Of a DNA stretch of 64,000 nt, positions 30,201 through 43,100 are shown one piece after another. The translations under genes and the position numbers were made by a program. The stretch lies in assembly GCA_964016885.1 (NCBI GenBank), contig OZ024743.1, forward strand, positions 11,582,506 to 11,646,505, read 5' to 3'. Numbering within the stretch: position 1 is the first letter of the stretch; each line of letters starts with the position of its first letter. The stretch is from Eledone cirrhosa. Taxonomy: Eukaryota > Mollusca > Cephalopoda > Octopoda > Eledonidae. The notes under the pieces were generated by a model. The model did no database searches and was not told where the DNA came from. It saw only the letters and a list, made by a program, of their open reading frames with translations.

Positions 30201-32470
30201 TTTACCCTGTCATATGGTCGTTTGGTGCCACAATAAAAAGCACCCAGTTTACCCTGTCATATGGTCGTTTGGTGTCACAATAAAAAGCACCCAGTTTACC
30301 CTGTCATATGGTCGTTTGGTGCCACAATAAAAAGCACCCAGTTTAACCTGTCATATAGTCGTTTGGTGCCACAATAAAAAGCACCCAGTTTACCCTGTCA
30401 TATAGTCGTTTTGTGCTACAATAAAAAGCACCCAGTTTACCCTGTCATATGGTCGTTTGGTGCTACAATAAAAAGCACCCAGTTTACCCTGTCATATAGT
30501 CGTTTGGTGCCACAATAAAAAGCACCCAGTTTACCCTGTCATATAGTCGTTTGGTGCCACAATAAAAAGCACCCAGTTTACCCTGTCATATAGTCGTTTG
30601 GTGCTATAATAAAAAGCACCCAGTTTACCCTGTCATATGGTCGTTTGGTGCTACAATAAAAAGCACCCAGTTTACCCTGTCATATAGTCGTTTGGTGCCA
30701 CAATAAAAAGCACCCAGTTTAACCTGTCATATAGTCGTTTGGTGCTACAATAAAAAGCACCCAGTTTACCCTGTCATATAGTCGTTTGGTGCCACAATAA
30801 AAAGCACCCAGTTTACCCTGTCATATAGTCGTTTGGTGACACAATAAAAAGCACCCAGTTTACCCTGTCATATAGTCGTTTGGTGCCACAATAAAAAGCA
30901 CCCAGTTTACCCTGTCATATAGTCGTTTGGTGCCACAATAAAAAGCACCCAGTTTACCCTGTCATATAGTCGTTTGGTGCCACAATAAAAAGCACCCAGT
31001 TTACCCTGTCATATAGTCGTTTGGTGCCACAATAAAAAGCACCCAGTTTACCCTGTCATATGGTCGTTTGGTGACACAATAAAAAGCACCCAGTTTACCC
31101 TGTTATATAGTCGTTTGGTACCACAATGAAAAAGCACCCAGATTACCCTGTCATATAGTCGTTTGGTGCTACAATAAAAAGCACCCAGTTTACCCTGTCA
31201 TATGGTCGTTTGGTGCCACAATAAAAAGCACCCAGTTTACCCTGTCATATGGTCGTTTGGTGCCACAATAAAAAGCATCCAGTTTACCCTGTCATATAGT
31301 CGTTTGGTGCCACAATAAAAAGCACCCAGTTTACCCTGTCATATAGTCGTTTGGTGCCACAATAAAAAGCACCCAGTTTACCCTGTCATATGGTCGTTTG
31401 GTGACACAATAAAAAGCACCCAGTTTACCCTGTCATATAGTCGTATGGTGCCACAATAAAAAGCACCCAGTTTACCCTGTCATATGGTCGTTTGGTGCCA
31501 CAATAAAAAGCACCCAGTTTACCCTGTCATATGGTCGTTTGGTGCCACAATAAAAAGCACCCAGTTTACCCTGTCATATAGTCGTTTGGTGCCACAATAA
31601 AAAGCACCCAGTTTACCCTGTCATATAGTCGTTTGGTGCTACAATAAAAAGTACCCAGTTTACCCTGTCATATAGTCGTTTGGTGCCACAATAAAAAGCA
31701 CCCAGTTTACCCTGTCATATAGTCGTTTGGTGCTACAATAAAAAGCACCCAGTTTACCCTGTCATATAGTCGTTTGGTGCCACAATCAAAAGCACCCAGT
31801 TTACCCTGTCATATGGTCGTTTGGTGCTACAATAAAAAGCACTCAGTTTACCCTGTCATATAGTCGTTTGGTGCCACAATCAAAAGCACCCAGTTTACCC
31901 TGTCATATGATCGTTTGGTGCTACAATAAAAAGTACCCAGTTTACCCTGTCATATGGTCGTTTGGTTCCACAATAAAAAGCACCCAGTTTACCCTGTCAT
32001 ATAGTCGTTTGGTGCTACAATAAAAAGCACCCAGTTTACCCTGTCATATGGTCGTTTGGTGCTACACTAAAAAGCACCCAGTTTACCCTGTCATATAGTC
32101 GTTTGGTGCCACAATAAAAAGCACCCAGTTTACCCTGTCATATAGTCGTTTGGTGCCACAATAAAAAGCACCCAGTTTACCCTGTCATATGGTCGTTTGG
32201 TGCTACAATAAAAAGCACCCAGTTTACCCTGTCATATAGTCGTTTAGTGTCACAATAAAAAGCACCCATTTTACCCTGTCATATGGTCGTTTGGTGCCAC
32301 AATAAAAAGCACCCAGTTTATCCTGTCATATGGTCGTTTGGTGCCACAATCAAAAGCACCCAGTTTACCCTGTCATATGGTCGTTTGGTGCCACAATAAA
32401 AAGCACTCAGTTTACCCTGTCATATGGTCGTTTGGTGCCACAATCAAAAGCACCCAGTTTACCCTGTCAT
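21290..32470 (+). repeat. Tandem duplication of a 5,590-bp satellite block
   Basis: The block at about 21,290-26,880 is repeated at about 26,880-32,470 with a constant 5,590-bp offset (close to 119 monomers). Rare variants pair exactly: gctacact at 26,471 and 32,061, tgttatatag at 25,511 and 31,101, the tatgttcg unit at 24,344 and 29,934. I saw one clear difference, gtttaccc near 25,551 against gattaccc near 31,141. The offset fails just left of 21,290 and right of 32,470, which sets the approximate limits. Confidence 0.85.
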
Positions 32471-35400
32471 ATAGTCGTTTGGTGCCACAATAAAAAGTAC
32501 CCAGTTTACCCTGTCATATAGTCGTTTGGTGCCACAATAAAAAGCACCCAGTTCACCGTCATATAGTTGTTTGGTGTCACAATAAAAAGCACCCTGTTTA
32601 CCCTGTCATATGGTCGTTTGGTGCCACAATAAAAAGCACCCAGTTTACCCTGTCATATGGTCGTTTGGTGTCACAATAAAAAGCACCCAGTTTACCCTGT
32701 CATATGGTCGTTTGGTGCCACAATAAAAAGCACCCAGTTTAACCTGTCATATAGTCGTTTGGTGCCACAATAAAAAGCACCCAGTTTACCCTGTCATATA
32801 GTCGTTTGGTGCTACAATAAAAAGCACCCAGTTTACCCTGTCATATGGTCGTTTGGTGCTACAATAAAAAGCACCCAGTTTACCCTGTCATATAGTTGTT
32901 TGGTGCCACAATAAAAAGCACCCAGTTTACCCTGTCATATAGTCGTTTGGTGCCACAATAAAAAGCACCCAGTTTACCCTGTCATATAGTCGTTTGGTGC
33001 TATAATAAAAAGCACCCAGTTTACCCTGTCATATGGTCGTTTGGTGCTACAATAAAAAGCACCCAGTTTACCCTGTCATATAGTCGTTTGGTGCCACAAT
33101 AAAAAGCACCCAGTTTACCCTGTCATATAGTCGTTTGGTGCTACAATAAAAAGCACCCAGTTTACCCTGTCATATAGTCGTTTGGTGCCACAATAAAAAG
33201 CACCCAGTTTACCCTGTCATATAGTCGTTTGGTGACACAATAAAAAGCACCCAGTTTACCCTGTCATATAGTCGTTTGGTGCCACAATAAAAAGCACCCA
33301 GTTTACCCTGTCATATAGTCGTTTGGTGCCACAATAAAAAGCACCCAGTTTACCCTGTCATATAGTCGTTTGGTGCTATAATAAAAAGCACCCAGTTTAC
33401 CCTGTCATATGGTCGTTTGGTGCTACAATAAAAAGCACCCAGTTTACCCTGTCATATAGTCGTTTGGTGCCACAATAAAAAGCACCCAGTTTAACCTGTC
33501 ATATAGTCGTTTGGTGCTACAATAAAAAGCACCCAGTTTACCCTGTCATATAGTCGTTTGGTGCCACAATAAAAAGCACCCAGTTTACCCTGTCATATAG
33601 TCGTTTGGTGACACAATAAAAAGCACCCAGTTTACCCTGTCATATAGTCGTTTGGTGCCACAATAAAAAGCACCCAGTTTACCCTGTCATATAGTCGTTT
33701 GGTGCCACAATAAAAAGCACCCAGTTTACCCTGTCATATAGTCGTTTGGTGCCACAATAAAAAGCACCCAGTTTACCCTGTCATATAGTCGTTTGGTGCC
33801 ACAATAAAAAGCACCCAGTTTACCCTGTCATATGGTCGTTTGGTGACACAATAAAAAGCACCCAGTTTACCCTGTTATATAGTCGTTTGGTACCACAATG
33901 AAAAAGCACCCAGTTTACCCTGTCATATAGTCGTTTGGTGCTACAATAAAAAGCACCCAGTTTACCCTGTCATATGGTCGTTTGGTGCCACAATAAAAAG
34001 CACCCAGTTTACCCTGTCATATGGTCGTTTGGTGCCACAATAAAAAGCATCCAGTTTACCCTGTCATATAGTCGTTTGGTGCCACAATAAAAAGCACCCA
34101 GTTTACCCTGTCATATAGTCGTTTGGTGCCACAATAAAAAGCACCCAGTTTACCCTGTCATATGGTCGTTTGGTGACACAATAAAAAGCACCCAGTTTAC
34201 CCTGTCATATAGTCGTATGGTGCCACAATAAAAAGCACCCAGTTTACCCTGTCATATGGTCGTTTGGTGCCACAATAAAAAGCACCCAGTTTACCCTGTC
34301 ATATGGTCGTTTGGTGCCACAATAAAAAGCACCCAGTTTACCCTGTCATATAGTCGTTTGGTGCCACAATAAAAAGCACCCAGTTTACCCTGTCATATAG
34401 TCGTTTGGTGCTACAATAAAAAGTACCCAGTTTACCCTGTCATATAGTCGTTTGGTGCCACAATAAAAAGCACCCAGTTTACCCTGTCATATAGTCGTTT
34501 GGTGCTACAATAAAAAGCACCCAGTTTACCCTGTCATATAGTCGTTTGGTGCCACAATCAAAAGAACCCAGTTTACCCTGTCATATGGTCGTTTGGTGCT
34601 ACAATAAAAAGCACTCAGTTTACCCTGTCATATAGTCGTTTGGTGCCACAATCAAAAGCACCCAGTTTACCCTGTCATATGATCGTTTGGTGCTACAATA
34701 AAAAGTACCCAGTTTACCCTGTCATATGGTCGTTTGGTTCCACAATAAAAAGCACCCAGTTTACCCTGTCATATAGTCGTTTGGTGCTACAATAAAAAGC
34801 ACCCAGTTTACCCTGTCATATGGTCGTTTGGTGCTACACTAAAAAGCACCCAGTTTACCCTGTCATATAGTCGTTTGGTGCCACAATAAAAAGCACCCAG
34901 TTTACCCTGTCATATAGTCGTTTGGTGCCACAATAAAAAGCACCCAGTTTACCCTGTCATATGGTCGTTTGGTGCTACAATAAAAAGCACCCAGTTTACC
35001 CTGTCATATAGTCGTTTAGTGTCACAATAAAAAGCACCCATTTTACCCTGTCATATGGTCGTTTGGTGCCACAATAAAAAGCACCCAGTTTATCCTGTCA
35101 TATGGTCGTTTGGTGCCACAATCAAAAGCACCCAGTTTACCCTGTCATATGGTCGTTTGGTGCCACAATAAAAAGCACTCAGTTTACCCTGTCATATGGT
35201 CGTTTGGTGCCACAATCAAAAGCACCCAGTTTACCCTGTCATATAGTCGTTTGGTGCCACAATAAAAAGTACCCAGTTTACCCTGTCATATAGTCGTTTG
35301 GTGCCACAATAAAAAGCACCCAGTTCACCGTCATATAGTTGTTTGGTGTCACAATAAAAAGCACCCTGTTTACCCTGTCATATGGTCGTTTGGTGCCACA

Positions 35401-36132
35401 ATAAAAAGCACCCAGTTTACCCTGTCATATGGTCGTTTGGTGTCACAATAAAAAGCACCCAGTTTACCCTGTCATATGGTCGTTTGGTGCCACAATAAAA
35501 AGCACCCAGTTTAACCTGTCATATAGTCGTTTGGTGCCACAATAAAAAGCACCCAGTTTACCCTGTCATATAGTCGTTTGGTGCTACAATAAAAAGCACC
35601 CAGTTTACCCTGTCATATGGTCGTTTGGTGCTACAATAAAAAGCACCCAGTTTACCCTGTCATATAGTTGTTTGGTGCCACAATAAAAAGCACCCAGTTT
35701 ACCCTGTCATATAGTCGTTTGGTGCCACAATAAAAAGCACCCAGTTTACCCTGTCATATAGTCGTTTGGTGCTATAATAAAAAGCACCCAGTTTACCCTG
35801 TCATATGGTCGTTTGGTGCTACAATAAAAAGCACCCAGTTTACCCTGTCATATAGTCGTTTGGTGCCACAATAAAAAGCACCCAGTTTACCCTGTCATAT
35901 AGTCGTTTGGTGCTACAATAAAAAGCACCCAGTTTACCCTGTCATATAGTCGTTTGGTGCCACAATAAAAAGCACCCAGTTTACCCTGTCATATAGTCGT
36001 TTGGTGACACAATAAAAAGCACCCAGTTTACCCTGTCATATAGTCGTTTGGTGCCACAATAAAAAGCACCCAGTTTACCCTGTCATATAGTCGTTTGGTG
36101 CCACAATAAAAAGCACCCAGTTTACCCTGTCA
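30470..36132 (+). repeat. Tandem duplication of a 2,772-bp satellite block
   Basis: With an offset of 2,772 bp (close to 59 monomers), markers in about 30,470-33,360 reappear in about 33,242-36,132: gctacact at 32,061 and 34,833, tgttatatag at 31,101 and 33,873, the gtgctataat unit at 30,601 and 33,373. It overlaps the second copy of the 5,590-bp block, so it arose after that duplication or involved the same segment. Limits are by eye. Confidence 0.75.
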
Positions 36133-39100
36133 TATAGTCGTTTGGTGCCACAATAAAAAGCACCCAGTTTACCCTGTCATATAGTCGTTTGGTGCCACAA
36201 TAAAAAGCACCCAGTTTACCCTGTCATATGGTCGTTTGGTGACACAATAAAAAGCACCCAGTTTACCCTGTCATATAGTCGTTTGGTACCACAATGAAAA
36301 AGCACCCAGTTTACCCTGTCATATAGTCGTTTGGTGCCACAATAAAAAGCACCCAGTTTACCCTGTCATATAGTCGTTTGGTGACACAATAAAAAGCACC
36401 CAGTTTACCCTGTCATATAGTCGTTTGGTGCCACAATAAAAAGCACCCAGTTTACCCTGTCATATAGTCGTTTGGATTCACAATAAAAAGCACCCAGTTT
36501 ACCCTGTCATATAGTCGTTTGGTGCCACAATAAAAAGCACCCAGTTTACCCTGTCATATGGTCGTTTGGTGACACAATAAAAAGCACCCAGTTTACCCTG
36601 TCATATAGTCGTTTGGTGACACAATAAAAAGCACCCAGTTTACCCTGTCATATAGTCGTTTGGTGCCACAATAAAAAGCACCCAGTTTACCCTGTCATAT
36701 AGTCGTTTGGTGTCACAATAAAAAGCACCCAGTTTACCCTGTCATATAGTCGTTTGGTGCCACAATAAAAAGCACCCAGTTTACCCTGTCATATGGTCGT
36801 TTGGTGACACAATAAAAAGCACCCAGTTTACCCTGTCATATAGTCGTTTGGTACCACAATGAAAAAGCACCCAGTTTACCCTGTCATATAGTCGTTTGGT
36901 GCCACAATAAAAAGCACCCAGTTTACCCTGTCATATGGTCGTTTGGTGCCACAATAAAAAGCACCCAGTTTACCCTGTCATATGGTCGTTTGGTGCCACA
37001 ATAAAAAGCATCCAGTTTACCCTGTCATATAGTCGTTTGGTGCCACAATAAAAAGCACCCAGTTTACCCTGTCATATAGTCGTTTGGTGCCACAATAAAA
37101 AGCACCCAGTTTACCCTGTCATATGGTCGTTTGGTGACACAATAAAAAGCACCCAGTTTACCCTGTCATATAGTCGTATGGTGCCACAATAAAAAGCACC
37201 CAGTTTACCCTGTCATATGGTCGTTTGGTGCCACAATAAAAAGCACCCAGTTTACCCTGTCATATGGTCGTTTGGTGCCACAATAAAAAGCACTCAGTTT
37301 ACCCTGTCATATGGTCGTTTGGTGCCACAATCAAAAGCACCCAGTTTACCCTGTCATATAGTCGTTTGGTGCCACAATAAAAAGTACCCAGTTTACCCTG
37401 TCATATAGTCGTTTGGTGCCACAATAAAAAGCACCCAGTTCACCGTCATATAGTCGTTTGGTGTCACAATAAAAAGCACCCAGTTTACCCTGTCATATAG
37501 TCGTTTGGTGCTACAATAAAAAGCACCCAGTTTACCCTGTCATATAGTCGTTTGGTGCCACAATCAAAAGCACCCAGTTTACCCTGTCATATGGTCGTTT
37601 GGTGCTACAATAAAAAGCACTCAGTTTACCCTGTCATATAGTCGTTTGGTGCCACAATAAAAAGCACCCATTTTACCCTGTCATATGGTCGTTTGGTGCC
37701 ACAATAAAAAGCACCCAGTTTATCCTGTCATATGGTCGTTTGGTGCCACAATCAAAAGCACCCAGTTTACCCTGTCATATGGTCGTTTGGTGCCACAATA
37801 AAAAGCACTCAGTTTACCCTGTCATATGGTCGTTTGGTGCCACAATCAAAAGCACCCAGTTTACCCTGTCATATAGTCGTTTGGTGCCACAATAAAAAGT
37901 ACCCAGTTTACCCTGTCATATAGTCGTTTGGTGCCACAATAAAAAGCACCAGTTCACCGTCATATAGTTGTTTGGTGTCACAATAAAAAGCACCCTGTTT
38001 ACCCTGTCATATGGTCGTTTGGTGCCACAATAAAAAGCACCCAGTTTACCCTGTCATATGGTCGTTTGGTGTCACAATAAAAAGCACCCAGTTTACCCTG
38101 TCATATGGTCGTTTGGTGCCACAATAAAAAGCACCCAGTTTAACCTGTCATATAGTCGTTTGGTGCCACAATAAAAAGCACCCAGTTTACCCTGTCATAT
38201 AGTCGTTTGGTGCTACAATAAAAAGCACCCAGTTTACCCTGTCATATGGTCGTTTGGTGCTACAATAAAAAGCACCCAGTTTACCCTGTCATATAGTTGT
38301 TTGGTGCCACAATAAAAAGCACCCAGTTTACCCTGTCATATAGTCGTTTGGTGCCACAATAAAAAGCACCCAGTTTACCCTGTCATATAGTCGTTTGGTG
38401 CTATAATAAAAAGCACCCAGTTTACCCTGTCATATGGTCGTTTGGTGCTACAATAAAAAGCACCCATTTTACCCTGTCATATAGTCGTTTGGTGCCACAA
38501 TAAAAAGCACCCAGTTTACCCTGTCATATAGTCGTTTGGTGCTACAATAAAAAGCACCCAGTTTACCCTGTCATATAGTCGTTTGGTGCCACAATAAAAA
38601 GCACCCAGTTTACCCTGTCATATAGTCGTTTGGTGACACAATAAAAAGCACCCAGTTTACCCTGTCATATAGTCGTTTGGTGCCACAATAAAAAGCACCC
38701 AGTTTACCCTGTCATATAGTCGTTTGGTGCCACAATAAAAAGCACCCAGTTTACCCTGTCATATAGTCGTTTGGTGCCACAATAAAAAGCACCCAGTTTA
38801 CCCTGTCATATAGTCGTTTGGTGCCACAATAAAAAGCACCCAGTTTACCCTGTCATATGGTCGTTTGGTGACACAATAAAAAGCACCCAGTTTACCCTGT
38901 CATATAGTCGTTTGGTACCACAATGAAAAAGCACCCAGTTTACCCTGTCATATAGTCGTTTGGTGCCACAATAAAAAGCACCCAGTTTACCCTGTCATAT
39001 AGTCGTTTGGTGACACAATAAAAAGCACCCAGTTTACCCTGTCATATAGTCGTTTGGTGCCACAATAAAAAGCACCCAGTTTACCCTGTCATATAGTCGT

Positions 39101-40119
39101 TTGGATTCACAATAAAAAGCACCCAGTTTACCCTGTCATATAGTCGTTTGGTGCCACAATAAAAAGCACCCAGTTTACCCTGTCATATGGTCGTTTGGTG
39201 ACACAATAAAAAGCACCCAGTTTACCCTGTCATATAGTCGTTTGGTGACACAATAAAAAGCACCCAGTTTACCCTGTCATATAGTCGTTTGGTGCCACAA
39301 TAAAAAGCACCCAGTTTACCCTGTCATATAGTCGTTTGGTGTCACAATAAAAAGCACCCAGTTTACCCTGTCATATAGTCGTTTGGTGCCACAATAAAAA
39401 GCACCCAGTTTACCCTGTCATATGGTCGTTTGGTGACACAATAAAAAGCACCCAGTTTACCCTGTCATATAGTCGTTTGGTACCACAATGAAAAAGCACC
39501 CAGTTTACCCTGTCATATAGTCGTTTGGTGCCACAATAAAAAGCACCCAGTTTACCCTGTCATATGGTCGTTTGGTGTCACAATAAAAAGCACCCAGTTT
39601 ACCCTGTCATATGGTCGTTTGGTGCCACAATAAAAAGCATCCAGTTTACCCTGTCATATAGTCGTTTGGTGCCACAATAAAAAGCACCCAGTTTACCCTG
39701 TCATATAGTCGTTTGGTGCCACAATAAAAAGCACCCAGTTTACCCTGTCATATGGTCGTTTGGTGACACAATAAAAAGCACCCAGTTTACCCTGTCATAT
39801 AGTCGTATGGTGCCACAATAAAAAGCACCCAGTTTACCCTGTCATATGGTCGTTTGGTGCCACAATAAAAAGCACCCAGTTTACCCTGTCATATGGTCGT
39901 TTGGTGCCACAATAAAAAGCACTCAGTTTACCCTGTCATATGGTCGTTTGGTGCCACAATCAAAAGCACCCAGTTTACCCTGTCATATAGTCGTTTGGTG
40001 CCACAATAAAAAGTACCCAGTTTACCCTGTCATATAGTCGTTTGGTGCCACAATAAAAAGCACCCAGTTCACCGTCATATAGTCGTTTGGTGTCACAATA
40101 AAAAGCACCCAGTTTACCT
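35035..40119 (+). repeat. Satellite block repeated at about 2,630 bp
   Basis: Sequence at about 35,035-37,490 matches about 37,665-40,119 with an offset of 2,630 bp, changing to 2,629 after a lost C in the unit near 37,949. Shared rare words include the ggattcac unit at about 36,475 and 39,104. The two matched parts are separated by about 175 bp of non-matching monomers. Confidence 0.7.
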
Positions 40120-43100
40120 TGTCATATGGTCGTTTGGTGCCACAATAAAAAGCACCCAGTTTATCCTGTCATATGTTCGTTTGGTGCCACAATCAAAAGC
40201 ACCCAGTTTACCCTGTCATATGGTCGTTTGGTGCCACAATAAAAAGCACTCAGTTTACCCTGTCATATGGTCGTTTGGTGCCACAATCAAAAGCACCCAG
40301 TTTACCCTGTCATATAGTCGTTTGGTTCCACAATAAAAAGTACCCAGTTTACCCTGTCATATAGTCGTTTGGTGCCACAATAAAAAGCACCCAGTTCACC
40401 GTCATATAGTCGTTTGGTGTCACAATAAAAAGCACCCAGTTTACCCTGTCATATGGTCGTTTGGTGCCACAATAAAAAGCACCCAGTTTACCCTGTCATA
40501 TGGTCGTTTGGTGTCACAATAAAAAGCACCCAGTTTACCCTGTCATATGGTCGTTTGGTGCCACAATAAAAAGCACCCAGTTTAACCTGTCATATAGTCG
40601 TTTGGTGCCACAATAAAAAGCACCCAGTTTACCCTGTCATATAGTCGTTTGGTGCTACAATAAAAAGCACCCAGTTTACCCTGTCATATGGTCGTTTGGT
40701 GCTACAATAAAAAGCACCCAGTTTACCCTGTCATATAGTCGTTTGGTGCCACAATAAAAAGCACCCAGTTTACCCTGTCATATAGTCGTTTGGTGCCACA
40801 ATAAAAAGCACCCAGTTTACCCTGTCATATAGTCGTTTGGTGCCACAATAAAAAGCACCCAGTTTACCCTGTCATATAGTCGTTTGGTGCCACAATAAAA
40901 AGCACCCAGTTTACCCAGTCATATAGTCGTTTGGTACCACAATGAAAAAGCACCCAGTTTACCCTGTCATATAGTCGTTTGGTGCTACAATAAAAAGCAC
41001 CCAGTTTACCCTGTCATATGGTCGTTTGGTGCCACAATAAAAAGCACCCAGTTTACCCTGTCATATGGTCGTTTGGTGCCACAATAAAAAGCATCCAGTT
41101 TACCCTGTCATATAGTCGTTTGGTGCCACAATAAAAAGCACCCAGTTTACCCTGTCATATAGTCGTTTGGTGCCACAATAAAAAGCACCCAGTTTACCCT
41201 GTCATATGGTCGTTTGGTGACACAATAAAAAGCACCCAGTTTACCCTGTCATATAGTCGTATGGTGCCACAATAAAAAGCACCCAGTTTACCCTGTCATA
41301 TGGTCGTTTGGTGCCACAATAAAAAGCACCCAGTTTACCCTGTCATATGGTCGTTTGGTGCCACAATAAAAAGCACCCAGTTTACCCTGTCATATAGTCG
41401 TTTGGTGCCACAATAAAAAGCACCCAGTTTACCCTGTCATATAGTCGTTTGGTGCTACAATAAAAAGTACCCAGTTTACCCTGTCATATAGTCGTTTGGT
41501 GCTACAATAAAAAGCACCCAGTTTACCCTGTCATATGGTCGTTTGGTGCTACAATAAAAAGCACCCAGTTTACCCTGTCATATAGTCGTTTGGTGCCACA
41601 ATAAAAAGCACCCAGTTTACCCTGTCATATAGTCGTTTGGTGCTACAATAAAAAGCACCCAGTTTACCCTGTCATATAGTCGTTTGGTGCCACAATCAAA
41701 AGCACCCAGTTTACCCTGTCATATAGTCGTTTGGTGCTACAATAAAAAGCACCCAGTTTACCCTGTCATATGGTCGTTTGGTGCTACACTAAAAAGCACC
41801 CAGTTTACCCTGTCATATAGTCGTTTGGTGCCACAATAAAAAGCACCCAGTTTACCCTGTCATATAGTCGTTTGGTGCCACAATAAAAAGCACCCAGTTT
41901 ACCCTGTCATATGGTCGTTTGGTGCTACAATAAAAAGCACCCAGTTTACCCTGTCATATAGTCGTTTGGTGTCACAATAAAAAGCACCCATTTTACCCTG
42001 TCATATGGTCGTTTGGTGCCACAATAAAAAGCACCCAGTTTATCCTGTCATATGGTCGTTTGGTGCCACAATCAAAAGCACCCAGTTTACCCTGTCATAT
42101 GGTCGTTTGGTGCCACAATAAAAAGCACTCAGTTTACCCTGTCATATGGTCGTTTGGTGCCACAATCAAAAGCACCCAGTTTACCCTGTCATATAGTCGT
42201 TTGGTGCCACAATAAAAAGTACCCAGTTTACCCTGTCATATAGTCGTTTGGTGCCACAATAAAAAGCACCCAGTTCACCGTCATATAGTTGTTTGGTGTC
42301 ACAATAAAAAGCACCCTGTTTACCCTGTCATATGGTCGTTTGGTGCCACAATAAAAAGCACCCAGTTTACCCTGTCATATAGTCGTTTGGTGCCACAATA
42401 AAAAGCACCCAGTTTACCCTGTCATATAGTCGTTTGGTGCTACAATAAAAAGCACCCAGTTTACCCTGTCATATGGTCGTTTGGTGCTACAATAAAAAGC
42501 ACCCAGTTTACCCTGTCATATAGCTGTTTGGTGCCACAATAAAAAGCACCCAGTTTACCCTGTCATATAGTCGTTTGGTGCCACAATAAAAAGCACCCAG
42601 TTTACCCTGTCATATAGTCGTTTGGTGCTATAATAAAAAGCACCCAGTTTACCCTGTCATATGGTCGTTTGGTGCTACAATAAAAAGCACCCAGTTTACC
42701 CTGTCATATAGTCGTTTGGTGCCACAATAAAAAGCACCCAGTTTACCCTGTCATATAGTCGTTTGGTGCTACAATAAAAAGCACCCAGTTTACCCTGTCA
42801 TATAGTCGTTTGGTGCCACAATAAAAAGCACCCAGTTTACCCTGTCATATGGTCGTTTGGTGACACAATAAAAAGCACCCAGTTTACCCTGTCATATAGT
42901 CGTTTGGTGCCACAATAAAAAGCACCCAGATTACCCTGTCATATAGTCGTTTGGTGCCACAATAAAAAGCACCCAGTTTACCCTGTCATATAGTCGTTTG
43001 GTGCCACAATAAAAAGCACCCAGTTTACCCTGTCATATAGTCGTTTGGTGCCACAATAAAAAGCACCCAGTTTACCCTGTCATATGGTCGTTTGGTGACA

